The notes under the pieces: generated by a model
What the model saw: only the letters and a program-made list of their open reading frames with translations
Told to the model about the DNA's origin: nothing
Database searches by the model: none
Origin: Oceaniglobus indicus
GTDB lineage: Bacteria; Pseudomonadota; Alphaproteobacteria; Rhodobacterales; Rhodobacteraceae
Direction of reading: 5' to 3'
Assembly (NCBI RefSeq): GCF_002751875.1
Contig: NZ_NMZM01000012.1
Coordinates: forward strand, 1-64,000
Length of the DNA stretch: 64,000 nt
Shown here: positions 14,773 through 23,047 of the stretch, one piece after another
Layout: every line of letters begins with the position of its first letter
How positions within the stretch are numbered: position 1 is the first letter of the stretch
Position numbers and translations under genes: made by a program

Positions 14773-16708
14773 GGATTTCGAGGGCGCGACCGAAATCCTG
14801 CGCGCCTGGGGCGCTGGCCTCACGCCCGATCCGGACCTGACGGTCTCGGAATGGGCGGATCGGCACCGCATGCTGTCGGGCCGGGCTTCGGCCGAACCGG
14901 GCCGGTATCGCACGGCCCGCACACCCTACATGGGCGAGATCATGGATCGGCTGAGCCCGGGTGATCCGACACAGCGGATCGTCTTCATGAAGGCCGCGCA
15001 GGTCGGTGCCACCGAGGCCGGGAACAACTGGATCGGCTTTGCCATCCACCAGGCGCCGGGGCCAATGCTCGCGGTCCAGCCAACGGTGGAACTGGCCAAG
15101 CGCAACTCGCGCCAGCGGATCGACCCGCTGATCGACGAAAGCCCGGAGCTGCGGGAGCGGGTCAAACCGGCGCGCTCGCGGGACGCGGGCAATACGATGC
15201 TGTCGAAGGAATTCGCAGGCGGCATCCTGATCATGACCGGTGCGAACTCGGCGGTAGGTCTCCGCTCGACCCCGGCGCGGTACATCTTCCTCGATGAGGT
15301 CGATGCCTATCCGGCCTCGGCCGACGAGGAAGGCGATCCGGTCACCCTGGCCGAAGCACGATCATTGACCTTTGCCCATAGGCGCAAGGTGTTCCTGGTC
15401 TCGACGCCGACCATTCGGGGGATGAGTCGGATCGAACGTGACTACGAGGCCAGTGACCAACGCCGGTTCTTCGTACCATGTCCGCATTGTCAGCAGATGC
15501 AGTGGCTGAAGTTCGAACGGCTCCGCTGGGAAAAGGGACAGCCGGAAACGGCAGAATACCACTGTGAGGGTTGTGAGACACCCATCGCCGAACACCACAA
15601 GACGGCAATGCTGGAAGCGGGCGAATGGCGCGCAACCGCCACGGCGGCCGATCCCAATACCGTGGGCTATCACCTTTCGGCGCTTTACTCGCCGATTGGC
15701 TGGCTCAGTTGGGAGCGGATCGTGCGGGCCTGGGACGCGGCGCAAGGCTCGGACGAGGCGATCAAGGCGTTCCGCAACACGATCCTCGGCGAGACATGGG
15801 TCGAGACGGGGGAAGCGCCGGACTGGCAGAGGCTCTACGACCGGCGCGAACGCTGGAAACCGGGCAATGTCCCCGCGGGCGGGCTGTTCCTGACCGCCGG
15901 GGCCGACGTGCAGAAGGATCGGATCGAGGTCGATGTCTGGGCCTGGGGCCGAGGTCTGGAAAGCTGGCTCGTCGATCACATCGTCATCGAAGGTGGGCCC
16001 GACCGGCATGAGGCTTGGGGCGAGTTGACCGACCTGCTCGGTCGAACGTGGCCGCATGAACGCGGCGCGCATCTGAAGATTGCGAGGCTCGCGATCGACA
16101 CCGGCTACGAGGCCCCCGCCGTCTATGGCTGGTCCCGGGCGCAAGGGTTCGCGCAGGTCGCGCCGGTAAAAGGCGTCGAAGGCTTCAACCGCGCGAGCCC
16201 GGTGTCAGGGCCGACCTATGTGGACGCGACCGAAGGTGGCAAGCGGCTGCGCCGCGGCGCTCGCCTCTGGACCGTGGCGGTGTCCACCTTCAAAGCCGAG
16301 ACCTATCGGTTTCTGCGGCTGGAACGACCGACCGACGAAGAACGCGCCGACGGCGCGGCATTCTCACCCGGCACGGTCCACCTGCCGCATTGGGTTGAGA
16401 ATGAATGGCTGAAGCAGTTCGTGGCCGAGCAGCTGGTCACCGTGCGCACGAAACGCGGCTTCGCCCGGCTGGAATGGCAGAAGCTGCGCGAGCGCAACGA
16501 GGCGCTGGATTGCCGGGTCTATGCCCGCGCCGCTGCATGGATCGCGGGGGCCGATCGCTGGACCGACGAGAAATGGCGCGATCTCGAGGATCAACTTGGG
16601 GTCGCCGACAGCTCTGCGGATCCCGCCGGGCAGATCAACAGGCAAACGCAGACGTCGCAAGGCAAGCGCCGCTCCGACTGGCTTGGACGGCGTGGAGGAT
16701 GGTTTTGA
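14720..16708 (+). CDS. Phage terminase large subunit, GpA family
   Basis: Predicted 662-residue packaging motor of the lambda gpA type. The ATPase half shows KAAQVGATE (deviant Walker A, about 90) and YIFLDEVDAY (Walker B, about 190), followed by a zinc-binding stretch (CPHC and CEGC, about 250-285). The nuclease half includes TAGADVQKDRIEVDVW (about 393) and AIDTGYEA (about 458). GGAG at 14711-14714 precedes the ATG, which lies inside the small-subunit gene. It cuts concatemers and pumps DNA into proheads. Confidence 0.92.
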   Translation: MSAPNSTTLPRSNLISDEDFEGATEILRAWGAGLTPDPDLTVSEWADRHRMLSGRASAEPGRYRTARTPYMGEIMDRLSPGDPTQRIVFMKAAQVGATEAGNNWIGFAIHQAPGPMLAVQPTVELAKRNSRQRIDPLIDESPELRERVKPARSRDAGNTMLSKEFAGGILIMTGANSAVGLRSTPARYIFLDEVDAYPASADEEGDPVTLAEARSLTFAHRRKVFLVSTPTIRGMSRIERDYEASDQRRFFVPCPHCQQMQWLKFERLRWEKGQPETAEYHCEGCETPIAEHHKTAMLEAGEWRATATAADPNTVGYHLSALYSPIGWLSWERIVRAWDAAQGSDEAIKAFRNTILGETWVETGEAPDWQRLYDRRERWKPGNVPAGGLFLTAGADVQKDRIEVDVWAWGRGLESWLVDHIVIEGGPDRHEAWGELTDLLGRTWPHERGAHLKIARLAIDTGYEAPAVYGWSRAQGFAQVAPVKGVEGFNRASPVSGPTYVDATEGGKRLRRGARLWTVAVSTFKAETYRFLRLERPTDEERADGAAFSPGTVHLPHWVENEWLKQFVAEQLVTVRTKRGFARLEWQKLRERNEALDCRVYARAAAWIAGADRWTDEKWRDLEDQLGVADSSADPAGQINRQTQTSQGKRRSDWLGRRGGWF

Positions 16709-16709
16709 C

Positions 16710-16919
16710 ATGACCCACTGGACGGAAGCCGAGCTTTCGGCGCTGCGCCGTGCCTATGCCAGCGGCACGACGCGCGTCAGCTATGACGGCAAGTCGGTCG
16801 ATTACGGCTCGGCCGAGGATCTGCTCGCCCGTATCCGCACCATCGAGCGCGCGATCGCGGGCGTCGGCCGACCGCTGCCGGTGGCTGGGCTCGCGGGCTT
16901 CTCGCGTGGGGATCGCTGA
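16710..16919 (+). CDS. gpW-like head-tail joining protein
   Basis: Predicted 69-residue protein (MTHWTEAELSALRRAYASGT, then VSYDGKSVDYGSAEDLLARI). Size, sequence style and position between terminase and portal match gpW, which closes the capsid after packaging. The ATG follows the terminase stop by one base; its stop overlaps the portal ATG. A longer frame from 16521 reads through the terminase gene and is not credible. Confidence 0.8.
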   Translation: MTHWTEAELSALRRAYASGTTRVSYDGKSVDYGSAEDLLARIRTIERAIAGVGRPLPVAGLAGFSRGDR

Positions 16920-18490
16920 TGTCGGCGAACTGGTTTGACCATGCGATTGCCTCGGTGGCACCGCGCACGGCGGCCCGCCGCGTGCTGGCCCGGCAGGCGT
17001 TCGAGACCCTGACGCGGGGTTATGATGGCGCGGCCAAAGGGCGGCGGACGGAGGGGTGGCGTGCGCCGGGAACTTCCGCCGACACCGAAGTCGGCATCGC
17101 CGGGGCGCTCCTGCGGGACAGGATGCGCGATCTGGTGCGCAACAACCCGCATGCGGCCAAGGCCGTGGCGGTGCTGGTGAACAACATCGTCGGCGCGGGC
17201 ATCATGCCGCGCGCCGCCAGCGGCAATGACACGCTGGACCGCAAGGTAGATGCACTCTTCGCCCGGTGGTCGGACGCCGCTGACGCGGACGGCCAGCTCG
17301 ACTTCTATGGTCTGCAAACCCTGATCTGCCGCGAAATGGTAGAAGCGGGTGAAGTCCTGGTGCGCCGGCGTCTGCGCCGGGCGAGCGACGGTCTGCCCGT
17401 CCCGCTTCAACTACAGGCGCTGGAGGCCGACTTCCTCGACGCCACGAAATCCGGCGCCATGGGCGCGGGACGTCTGGTCCAAGGCATCGAGTTCGACCCG
17501 GTCGGCAAGCGCCGGGCCTATTGGCTGCACGCCGAACATCCGGGCGATGCCTATGGCGCGATGCAGAACGGTCTGCAGAGCCGCCCGGTGCCGGCCAGCG
17601 AGATCGCCCATGTGTATGAGAAGCAGCGCACACAGGCGCGCGGCGTGCCCTGGGGCGCGCCGGTGATCCGCAGCTTGCGCGATCTTGACGACTATGAGGT
17701 TGCCGAACTGGTCCGAAAGAAAACTGAGGCCTGCGTGACCGCCATCGTCTTCGGCGATGACGAGGCGCAGCAGGGCATCGCGCCCTCTGTGGTCGATGCC
17801 GATGGCAACCGGGTCGAGCAGTTCGAACCGGGCCTTATCGCCTATGCGCGCGGGGGCAAGGATATCCGGTTCAACCAGCCGTCGGCCACCGGCGGCTATG
17901 GCGAATACAAGCGGGCCAGCCTGCACACCATCTCGGCCGGGTTCCGGGTGCCTTACGAGCTGCTCACTGGGGATCTCAGCCAGGTCAACTATTCCTCGAT
18001 CCGGGCGGGGCTCGTCGAGTTCCGCCGCCAGATCGACGCGGTGCAGTGGCAGCTGTTCATCCCGATGTTCTGCGCGCCGGTCTGGCGCTGGTTCACCGAG
18101 GCCGCATGGGCGGCGGGTCAGATCCCGTCGCCGGATGTGCCGGTCGAATGGTCGCCGCCGAAGTTCGAGGCGGTCGATCCGCAGAAGGATGCGATGGCGA
18201 ACCTGCTGTCGATCCGGTCCGGCACCATGACGCTGGCCGAGGTGATCGCCCGGCAGGGCCGGAACCCCGACGCGGTGCTGGCCGAAATCGCCGCCACAAA
18301 CGCCAAGCTCGATGCCCTCGGGCTGGTGCTCGACAGTGATCCGCGCCGCGTCACCAAGACCGGAAGCGCCCAAACAAGCGATCCGGCGAACGATCCCGCC
18401 GACGACGACACGGCCAATGACCTCGCGAGCGATCCGGCTGACGATTCCGATACGGACGCGGCGCGGCCCGACGCCGACCAACAGGACTGA
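16919..18490 (+). CDS. Phage portal protein, lambda family
   Basis: Predicted 523-residue portal. DLVRNNPHAAKAVAVLVNNI near residue 65, IPYELLTGD-like VPYELLTGDLSQVNYSSIRA near 345 and the preceding HTISAGFR are hallmarks of lambda-type portals, which form the dodecameric DNA gate. The last 50 residues are acidic and low in complexity (DPANDPADDDT), probably disordered. It overlaps the gpW-like gene by one base and precedes the protease-capsid gene by 5 bases. Confidence 0.92.
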   Translation: MSANWFDHAIASVAPRTAARRVLARQAFETLTRGYDGAAKGRRTEGWRAPGTSADTEVGIAGALLRDRMRDLVRNNPHAAKAVAVLVNNIVGAGIMPRAASGNDTLDRKVDALFARWSDAADADGQLDFYGLQTLICREMVEAGEVLVRRRLRRASDGLPVPLQLQALEADFLDATKSGAMGAGRLVQGIEFDPVGKRRAYWLHAEHPGDAYGAMQNGLQSRPVPASEIAHVYEKQRTQARGVPWGAPVIRSLRDLDDYEVAELVRKKTEACVTAIVFGDDEAQQGIAPSVVDADGNRVEQFEPGLIAYARGGKDIRFNQPSATGGYGEYKRASLHTISAGFRVPYELLTGDLSQVNYSSIRAGLVEFRRQIDAVQWQLFIPMFCAPVWRWFTEAAWAAGQIPSPDVPVEWSPPKFEAVDPQKDAMANLLSIRSGTMTLAEVIARQGRNPDAVLAEIAATNAKLDALGLVLDSDPRRVTKTGSAQTSDPANDPADDDTANDLASDPADDSDTDAARPDADQQD

Positions 18491-18495
18491 AACAC

Positions 18496-20550
18496 ATGGA
18501 CACGATGATCGAACTGCCGGCCCTGCGCCGGTCGGCGGAGCTTGCGCCGAACTCAGCCGATACCGACGCCCGCACCGTCGAGGTGATCTGGTCGGCGGGG
18601 GCGCGCGTTCGTCGGTCGACCCTGTTCGGCGAGCCTTATGACGAGGAACTCAGCCTAGATCCAACCCATGTGCGGCTTGACCGGCTAAACGCAGGCGCAC
18701 CGTTCCTGAAGGTGCACGAGGTCGACACGCTCGACGCCGTGATAGGCTCGGTCGTGCCGGGCTCGGCCCGCGTCGAAAACGGCCGCGGTATCGCGCAGGT
18801 CCGCATCTCTGAACGCGCAGATGTCGAACCGATCTGGCGGGACATTCAGGCAGGGCACATCCGCGCAGTGTCCATCGGCTATCAGGTCCACCGCTTCGAG
18901 GTCTCGAAACCCGAAGCCGCCCGCGAGCTTTGGCGCGCCGTCGACTGGACGCCCTTCGAGGTGTCCGCCGTGCCGGTCGGGGCAGATCCCGCCGCAGGGT
19001 TTCGCGCCCAATCCGACCTTGCAACTTGCGTCCTTCATCGCCGGGACGTCCCACCAATTAACACAGGAGCCATCCCGATGACGGACAAATCCAGCGCCCC
19101 GGCCGCAGAGGCCAAAGACCAGCCCAGCGACACCAATGCTGCCGAGGACACCACCATGCTTGAGCCGAAAACGCCTGCACCCGATCCGAAGGTCGCAGCA
19201 AACGAAACCCGCACCCAACCGAAGGTGCAGAAGCCCGACACCCCGGTCGCACCTGATACCGAAGCTGTCGCGACCCGGGCCCGTGAGGGCGAGCGCGACC
19301 GCGTGTCCACGATCTACGATCTGGCGGGCCGTCTGAACCTCGAGCGCAGCTTTGCCGAGGATCTGGTCAAGCGCGGTACCGATATCGGTGAGGCCCGCCG
19401 CCTGATCCTCGATCAGGTCGCCGCAAAATCCGAGGAAACTCGCACCTTCAGCCAGGTGTCGATCCCGCTGGGCGGCCGTGACGAGCAGATCACCCGCCGT
19501 GACGCCGTGGCCAACGCACTCCTGCACCGCTACAGCCCGACACTGTTCCAGCTTGAAGACGCCGCCCGCCAGTATCGCGGCATGACGCTGATGGAGCTGG
19601 CCCGCGAAAGCCTCGGCAATGTGGGTGTGAACACCCGCGGCCTGTCGCGTGATGAGGTGGCGACGCGTGCCCTGCATTCGACGTCGGACTTCCCCGAGAT
19701 CCTCTCGGCCGTCACCAACAAGACGCTGCGGCAAGCCTACGAGGCTTATCCCCGGACCTTCATGCTGTTCTGCCGCCAGGTGCTCGCGACCGACTTCAAG
19801 GCCATGCACCGGGTCCAGCTCGGCGAAGCCCCGCAGCTTCTGGAAGTCGGCGAAAGTGGTGAGTTCAAGCGCGGCACGCTCGGCGAGAGCAAGGAGAGCT
19901 ACAAGGTCAAGACCTATGGCCGGGTTGTCGCGATTACCCGCCAGACGCTGATCAACGACGATCTCGACGCCTTCACCCGGATCCCTGCGATGTACGGCAA
20001 TTCCATCGCACAGCTGGAATCCGACGTCGTCTGGGGCGTCATCACCGCCAACCCGGCGATGGCCGACGGCAACGCGCTGTTCCACACCACCCACAAGAAC
20101 CTCGCAGGGACCGGCGCGGCGCTGGCGGTCGATGCTGTGGGCGCGGCGCGAGCGGCGTTGGCCAAGCAGACCGGGCTCGACAAGAAAACGGTGCTGAACG
20201 TGCGGCCCGCGTTCCTGATTGTGCCTGCTTCGTTGGAACTGAAGGCGGAGCAGATGGTCGCCCAGAACCTCGTGCCCGCCGCGACCGCAAACGTCGTGCC
20301 ACAATCGATCCGGACCCTCGCGCCGATCAGCGAGCCCCGGCTTGACGCCGCCAGCGAGACCGCCTGGTATCTGGCGGCCAGCCCGAACCAGATCGACACC
20401 ATCGAATACGCCTATCTCGAGGGTCAGCAGGGCGCATACATCGAGACGCGCAACGGCTTTGACGTCGACGGCGTCGAGATCAAGTGCCGCCTCGACTTCG
20501 GTGCCAAGGCCATCGACTGGCGCGGCCTTTACAAGAACCCGGGGGCATAA
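18496..20550 (+). CDS. Prohead protease-major capsid protein fusion
   Basis: Predicted 684-residue polyprotein. Residues 1-180 are a serine prohead protease: a histidine in FLKVHEVD (about 75) and a serine in IRAVSIGY (about 123) fit the S78/HK97 catalytic pair. Residues 195-290 are a charged, Pro/Ala-rich linker like a scaffold. Residues 310-684 are the capsid (QVSIPLGGRDEQITRRDAVA, ITRQTLINDDLDAFTRIPAM) of the Mu gpT/GTA-like type. Self-cleavage should free scaffold and capsid. Such natural fusions are known; a second start at ATG 19078 in the linker could yield extra capsid without protease. Confidence 0.88.
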   Translation: MDTMIELPALRRSAELAPNSADTDARTVEVIWSAGARVRRSTLFGEPYDEELSLDPTHVRLDRLNAGAPFLKVHEVDTLDAVIGSVVPGSARVENGRGIAQVRISERADVEPIWRDIQAGHIRAVSIGYQVHRFEVSKPEAARELWRAVDWTPFEVSAVPVGADPAAGFRAQSDLATCVLHRRDVPPINTGAIPMTDKSSAPAAEAKDQPSDTNAAEDTTMLEPKTPAPDPKVAANETRTQPKVQKPDTPVAPDTEAVATRAREGERDRVSTIYDLAGRLNLERSFAEDLVKRGTDIGEARRLILDQVAAKSEETRTFSQVSIPLGGRDEQITRRDAVANALLHRYSPTLFQLEDAARQYRGMTLMELARESLGNVGVNTRGLSRDEVATRALHSTSDFPEILSAVTNKTLRQAYEAYPRTFMLFCRQVLATDFKAMHRVQLGEAPQLLEVGESGEFKRGTLGESKESYKVKTYGRVVAITRQTLINDDLDAFTRIPAMYGNSIAQLESDVVWGVITANPAMADGNALFHTTHKNLAGTGAALAVDAVGAARAALAKQTGLDKKTVLNVRPAFLIVPASLELKAEQMVAQNLVPAATANVVPQSIRTLAPISEPRLDAASETAWYLAASPNQIDTIEYAYLEGQQGAYIETRNGFDVDGVEIKCRLDFGAKAIDWRGLYKNPGA

Positions 20551-20582
20551 ACCGGGCAATCCCTGACATTTCACCTCTGACG

Positions 20583-20613
20583 GGCGGTCCAATCGGGCCG
20601 CCTGTTCTTGTTT
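20583..20613 (+). terminator. Hairpin after capsid gene
   Basis: GGCGGTCC (20583-20590) pairs with GGGCCGCC (20595-20602) with one G-T pair and a four-base loop, followed by a T-rich stretch (TGTTCTTGTTT). It may partly stop transcription after the capsid gene, so that capsid is made in excess over the genes downstream. The T run is broken, so read-through is expected. Confidence 0.45.
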
Positions 20614-20628
20614 GCAAAGGATCCCGCA

Positions 20629-20964
20629 ATGAAGAACTACGTCCAGCCCGGCAACATCATCACCCTGACCGCGCCCTATGCCGTGACCTCCGGCGACGGC
20701 CTGCTCGTCGGCTCCATCTTCGGCATCGCATCCGCAGACGCAGCCCTGAACGATCCCGTGGAGGCCGCGCTGACCGGCGTGTTCGACCTCACCAAGGTTG
20801 GCTCGCAGGCCTGGACCGTCGGCGCGAAGGTCTATTGGGACGACACCAACAAGCGCACCACAAGCGTGGCCACATCGAACACGTTGATCGGCGTTGCCAC
20901 CGAAGCCGTTGCTGGCGGAGCCGGTGACACTGTGGGGCGCGTCCGTTTGAACGCCGCGTTCTGA
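20629..20964 (+). CDS. DUF2190 capsid decoration-like protein
   Basis: Predicted 111-residue protein. The pattern VQPGNIITLTAPYAVTSGDG, then VGSIFGIASADA and GAKVYWDDTNKRTT, is typical of the DUF2190 family, small beta-rich proteins next to phage capsid genes thought to decorate or stabilise the head. The start at 20629 follows AAAGGA; the frame is open to 20608. Its stop overlaps the next ATG. Confidence 0.8.
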   Translation: MKNYVQPGNIITLTAPYAVTSGDGLLVGSIFGIASADAALNDPVEAALTGVFDLTKVGSQAWTVGAKVYWDDTNKRTTSVATSNTLIGVATEAVAGGAGDTVGRVRLNAAF

Positions 20965-21275
20965 TGACAGCGTTGGCCGCCGTGGTTGATGCGCTGTTCG
21001 CCGATCCAAATATCGGGCGAGAAGCGGTTTATACCTCCGATGGCGGCGCACCCGTGCTGGTGCGCGTCGTGTCCCGGCAGGCGGATGCGATCACAGACTT
21101 CGGCGATGCACGGCTCTGGTCCGAGACCACTCGTATCGACCTGCGCGTGGCTGATATCGCGAACCCGCGCCCCGGCGACCGCTTGGAGATCGACGGGGAC
21201 GCGTTCCTTATCCAAGGTGAGCCCGTCCGCGACCGCGAGCGGCTCGTTTGGACTGTGGACTTGCGCCCAGCATGA
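20964..21275 (+). CDS. Head-tail connector protein (gpFII-like)
   Basis: Predicted 103-residue protein, beta-rich (RIDLRVADIANPRPGDRLEI, DGDAFLIQGEPVRDRERLVW). This size and style match head-tail completion proteins such as lambda gpFII and the short proteins misnamed ATP-binding sugar transporter-like. Its position after the capsid and decoration genes supports this. It overlaps both neighbours by 1-4 bases. Confidence 0.7.
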   Translation: MTALAAVVDALFADPNIGREAVYTSDGGAPVLVRVVSRQADAITDFGDARLWSETTRIDLRVADIANPRPGDRLEIDGDAFLIQGEPVRDRERLVWTVDLRPA

Positions 21276-21904
21276 AACTGATGGTCGACATCACGCCCGA
21301 TCTCGTCGCCGCCATGGCCGCCGAGGTGAAGGCAGGCGAAAAGGCCGTCACAGCAGCCATGCGCGAAGCCGGGACCGAGTTGATGTCTTCGTGGCGTATG
21401 CAGATCACTGGCGCGGGGCTCGGGCGACGGCTCGCGGGCTCGATCCGCAACCAGACCTTCCCGCACGCTGGCGAAAGCCTCGATGCCGCCGCGCTGGTCT
21501 GGTCCAAAGCCCCGGTCATCGTGGGCGCCCATGACACTGGCCCGCTGATCCGCTCGAAAGAAGGGTTCTACCTAGCGATCCCGACCGAAGCTGCGGGCCG
21601 AGGCCTGCGCGGTCGTCGGATCACCCCGGGCGAATGGGAGCGGCGGCGCGGTTTGCGCCTGCGCTTCGTCTATCGCCGCCGAGGTCCGAGCCTGCTCGTC
21701 GCTGACACCGCTCGCATCAACAAACGCGGCCAGGCGGTGGCATCGCGCTCGAAAACCGGCCGCAACCAGGTCACCGCTCCTATCTTCCTGTTGGTGCCGC
21801 AGGTGAAATTGCCGAAACGGCTGAACCTTGGTCGTGATGCAGACCGGGCGCTCGACAGTGTGCCGGGGTTGATCGTGGCGAACTGGGTTGAACCCCGGAT
21901 CTGA
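21272..21904 (+). CDS. Tail completion-type protein (DUF6441-like)
   Basis: Predicted 210-residue protein starting at the ATG at 21272, inside the end of the connector gene. It begins MKLMVDITPDLVAAMAAEVK, has a helical N-terminal third, then a basic middle (RRRGLRLRFVYRRRGPSL). I associate the pattern with DUF6441, found between head-tail connector and tail terminator genes. Lambda gpZ has the same position, so a role in tail completion is plausible. Confidence 0.65.
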   Translation: MKLMVDITPDLVAAMAAEVKAGEKAVTAAMREAGTELMSSWRMQITGAGLGRRLAGSIRNQTFPHAGESLDAAALVWSKAPVIVGAHDTGPLIRSKEGFYLAIPTEAAGRGLRGRRITPGEWERRRGLRLRFVYRRRGPSLLVADTARINKRGQAVASRSKTGRNQVTAPIFLLVPQVKLPKRLNLGRDADRALDSVPGLIVANWVEPRI

Positions 21905-21913
21905 CGACGGTGG

Positions 21914-21948
21914 TCGACATGCGTCCTGCGTTGGCATATATTGCCAAC
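21914..21948 (+). promoter_or_regulatory. Promoter and palindromic operator of ParD-ParE
   Basis: TCGACA (21914-21919) and TATATT (21937-21942) have a 17-base spacer, a good sigma-70-like pair. A perfect 19-base palindrome, GTTGGCATATATTGCCAAC (21930-21948), covers the -10 element, and the antitoxin ATG lies 20 bases further. Operators of this type bind the ribbon-helix-helix antitoxin, giving autoregulation independent of the phage late promoter. Confidence 0.75.
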
Positions 21949-21967
21949 ATCAAGCATGGAGGCGCAT

Positions 21968-22225
21968 ATGGCCACGCGAAATGTTGTTCTGACCGACACC
22001 CAATCCGACCTGGTCGACCGGCTGGTCGCGTCGGGGCGCTATCAGAATGCCTCCGAGGCTTTGCGGGCAGGCCTGCGGCTGCTCGAACGCGAGGAGACCG
22101 AGCTGGGAGAATTGCGTGCACGCCTGACGTCCGGCCTTGAGGACGCGCGACGGGGTGATCTGGCCGAAGGGTCTGGCGAGGACGCCGTGCGTCGCGCATT
22201 CGCTGGTGCTCGGAAAAAGTCCTGA
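21968..22225 (+). CDS. parD: Type II antitoxin, ParD/CopG family
   Basis: Predicted 85-residue antitoxin. The start MATRNVVLTDTQSDLVDRLV gives the ribbon and first helix, and VASGRYQNASEALRAGLRLL is the conserved ParD ribbon-helix-helix core. The C-terminal third is flexible and charged, as expected for the part that wraps the toxin. GGAGG precedes the ATG at 21968. It has its own promoter with a palindromic operator and overlaps the toxin gene by one base. It lies between tail-completion genes, so it is a moron gene of the prophage. Confidence 0.85.
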   Translation: MATRNVVLTDTQSDLVDRLVASGRYQNASEALRAGLRLLEREETELGELRARLTSGLEDARRGDLAEGSGEDAVRRAFAGARKKS

Positions 22226-22569
22226 TGCCGAGGCCATGGCGGCTGACGCGGGCGGCGGAAACTTCTCTGATCGACATCGCGCGCTGGACCTTTGAGACCT
22301 TCGGGCTGCGACAAGCTGATGCCTATGAAGAAGACCTGATCGCCAAATGTCGTGATATCGCGGCCGGCACTGCCTTGTCGCAGGATTGCCGCCGTCTGAT
22401 CGATCCGGATCTGGCCGAGGATCTGCGGTTTGCGCGCTGCGGTCAGCACTTCATCGTGTTTATCGAGGATCCAGATCAGGTGATCATCATCGACTTCCTG
22501 CACAGCCGGTCCGACCTGCCGGGAAAGCTGGCGGCGCTGCAGGGTCCAAAACCCGACCGCAACCGCTGA
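22225..22569 (+). CDS. parE: Type II toxin, ParE/RelE family
   Basis: Predicted 114-residue toxin. LTRAAETSLIDIARWTFETF at the start, DLRFARCGQHFIVFIE and VIIIDFLHSRSDLPGKL at the end match the ParE fold, in which the C-terminal HSR..DLP element is typical. Canonical ParE inhibits DNA gyrase, though relatives cleave mRNA at the ribosome; the target here is unknown. It directly follows its ParD-like antitoxin and precedes tail genes. In a prophage it may stabilise the lysogen or act against other phages. Confidence 0.85.
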   Translation: MPRPWRLTRAAETSLIDIARWTFETFGLRQADAYEEDLIAKCRDIAAGTALSQDCRRLIDPDLAEDLRFARCGQHFIVFIEDPDQVIIIDFLHSRSDLPGKLAALQGPKPDRNR

Positions 22570-22603
22570 GGCCTTCGGGGCCTTGGTGAAACTGGAAACA
22601 CCA

Positions 22604-23023
22604 ATGCCCAGCCCTCGCGAAACCATCCTCGCCGCGCTGCACGCGCGGCTTTCAGTGTTGCACGCCACTGCCTTGCGCGGCGAAGTGCTACCCGAACGCA
22701 TCCCCGCCGATGGTCTGCTAATCCTGCGCGATGGCGAACCGGGGGAGCCTGAAGTCACGCTCTCGCCGTTGCGCTACCACTATGAGCACCGCGCCGAGAT
22801 TGAAGCGGTTGTTCAGAGCACTGACCGTGACGCCGCCTTCGACACGCTGATCGCAAGCATCGGCGCTGCGATTACCGCCGACCGCACCCTTGGTGGGCTT
22901 TGCGACTGGGCCGAGGCCGAAGCGCCGCAGCCGGTCGATCTACCCGTGGAAGGCGCGGCGGCCCTGAAGGCAGCCGTCATTCCGGTGGTGCTGCATTATT
23001 CAACGGCCGATCCGCTGGCCTGA
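22604..23023 (+). CDS. Tail terminator-like protein
   Basis: Predicted 139-residue protein. PRETILAALHARLSVLH at the start and a beta-rich centre resemble lambda gpU-like tail terminators (relatives are often mislabelled acyl-CoA transferase). I chose the ATG at 22604, with GGA at 22594-22596; a GTG at 22583 is possible. It sits 24 bases before the tail-tube gene, the usual place for a terminator that stops tube growth. Confidence 0.6.
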   Translation: MPSPRETILAALHARLSVLHATALRGEVLPERIPADGLLILRDGEPGEPEVTLSPLRYHYEHRAEIEAVVQSTDRDAAFDTLIASIGAAITADRTLGGLCDWAEAEAPQPVDLPVEGAAALKAAVIPVVLHYSTADPLA

Positions 23024-23047
23024 CACCCCAACACTCAGGAGAACGAC

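Noticed and set aside
18685-21051. 788-codon open frame on the minus strand opposite the capsid gene
   Set aside because: The plus strand carries clear protease and capsid motifs; the minus frame has no recognisable domain and is a product of high GC at codon position three.
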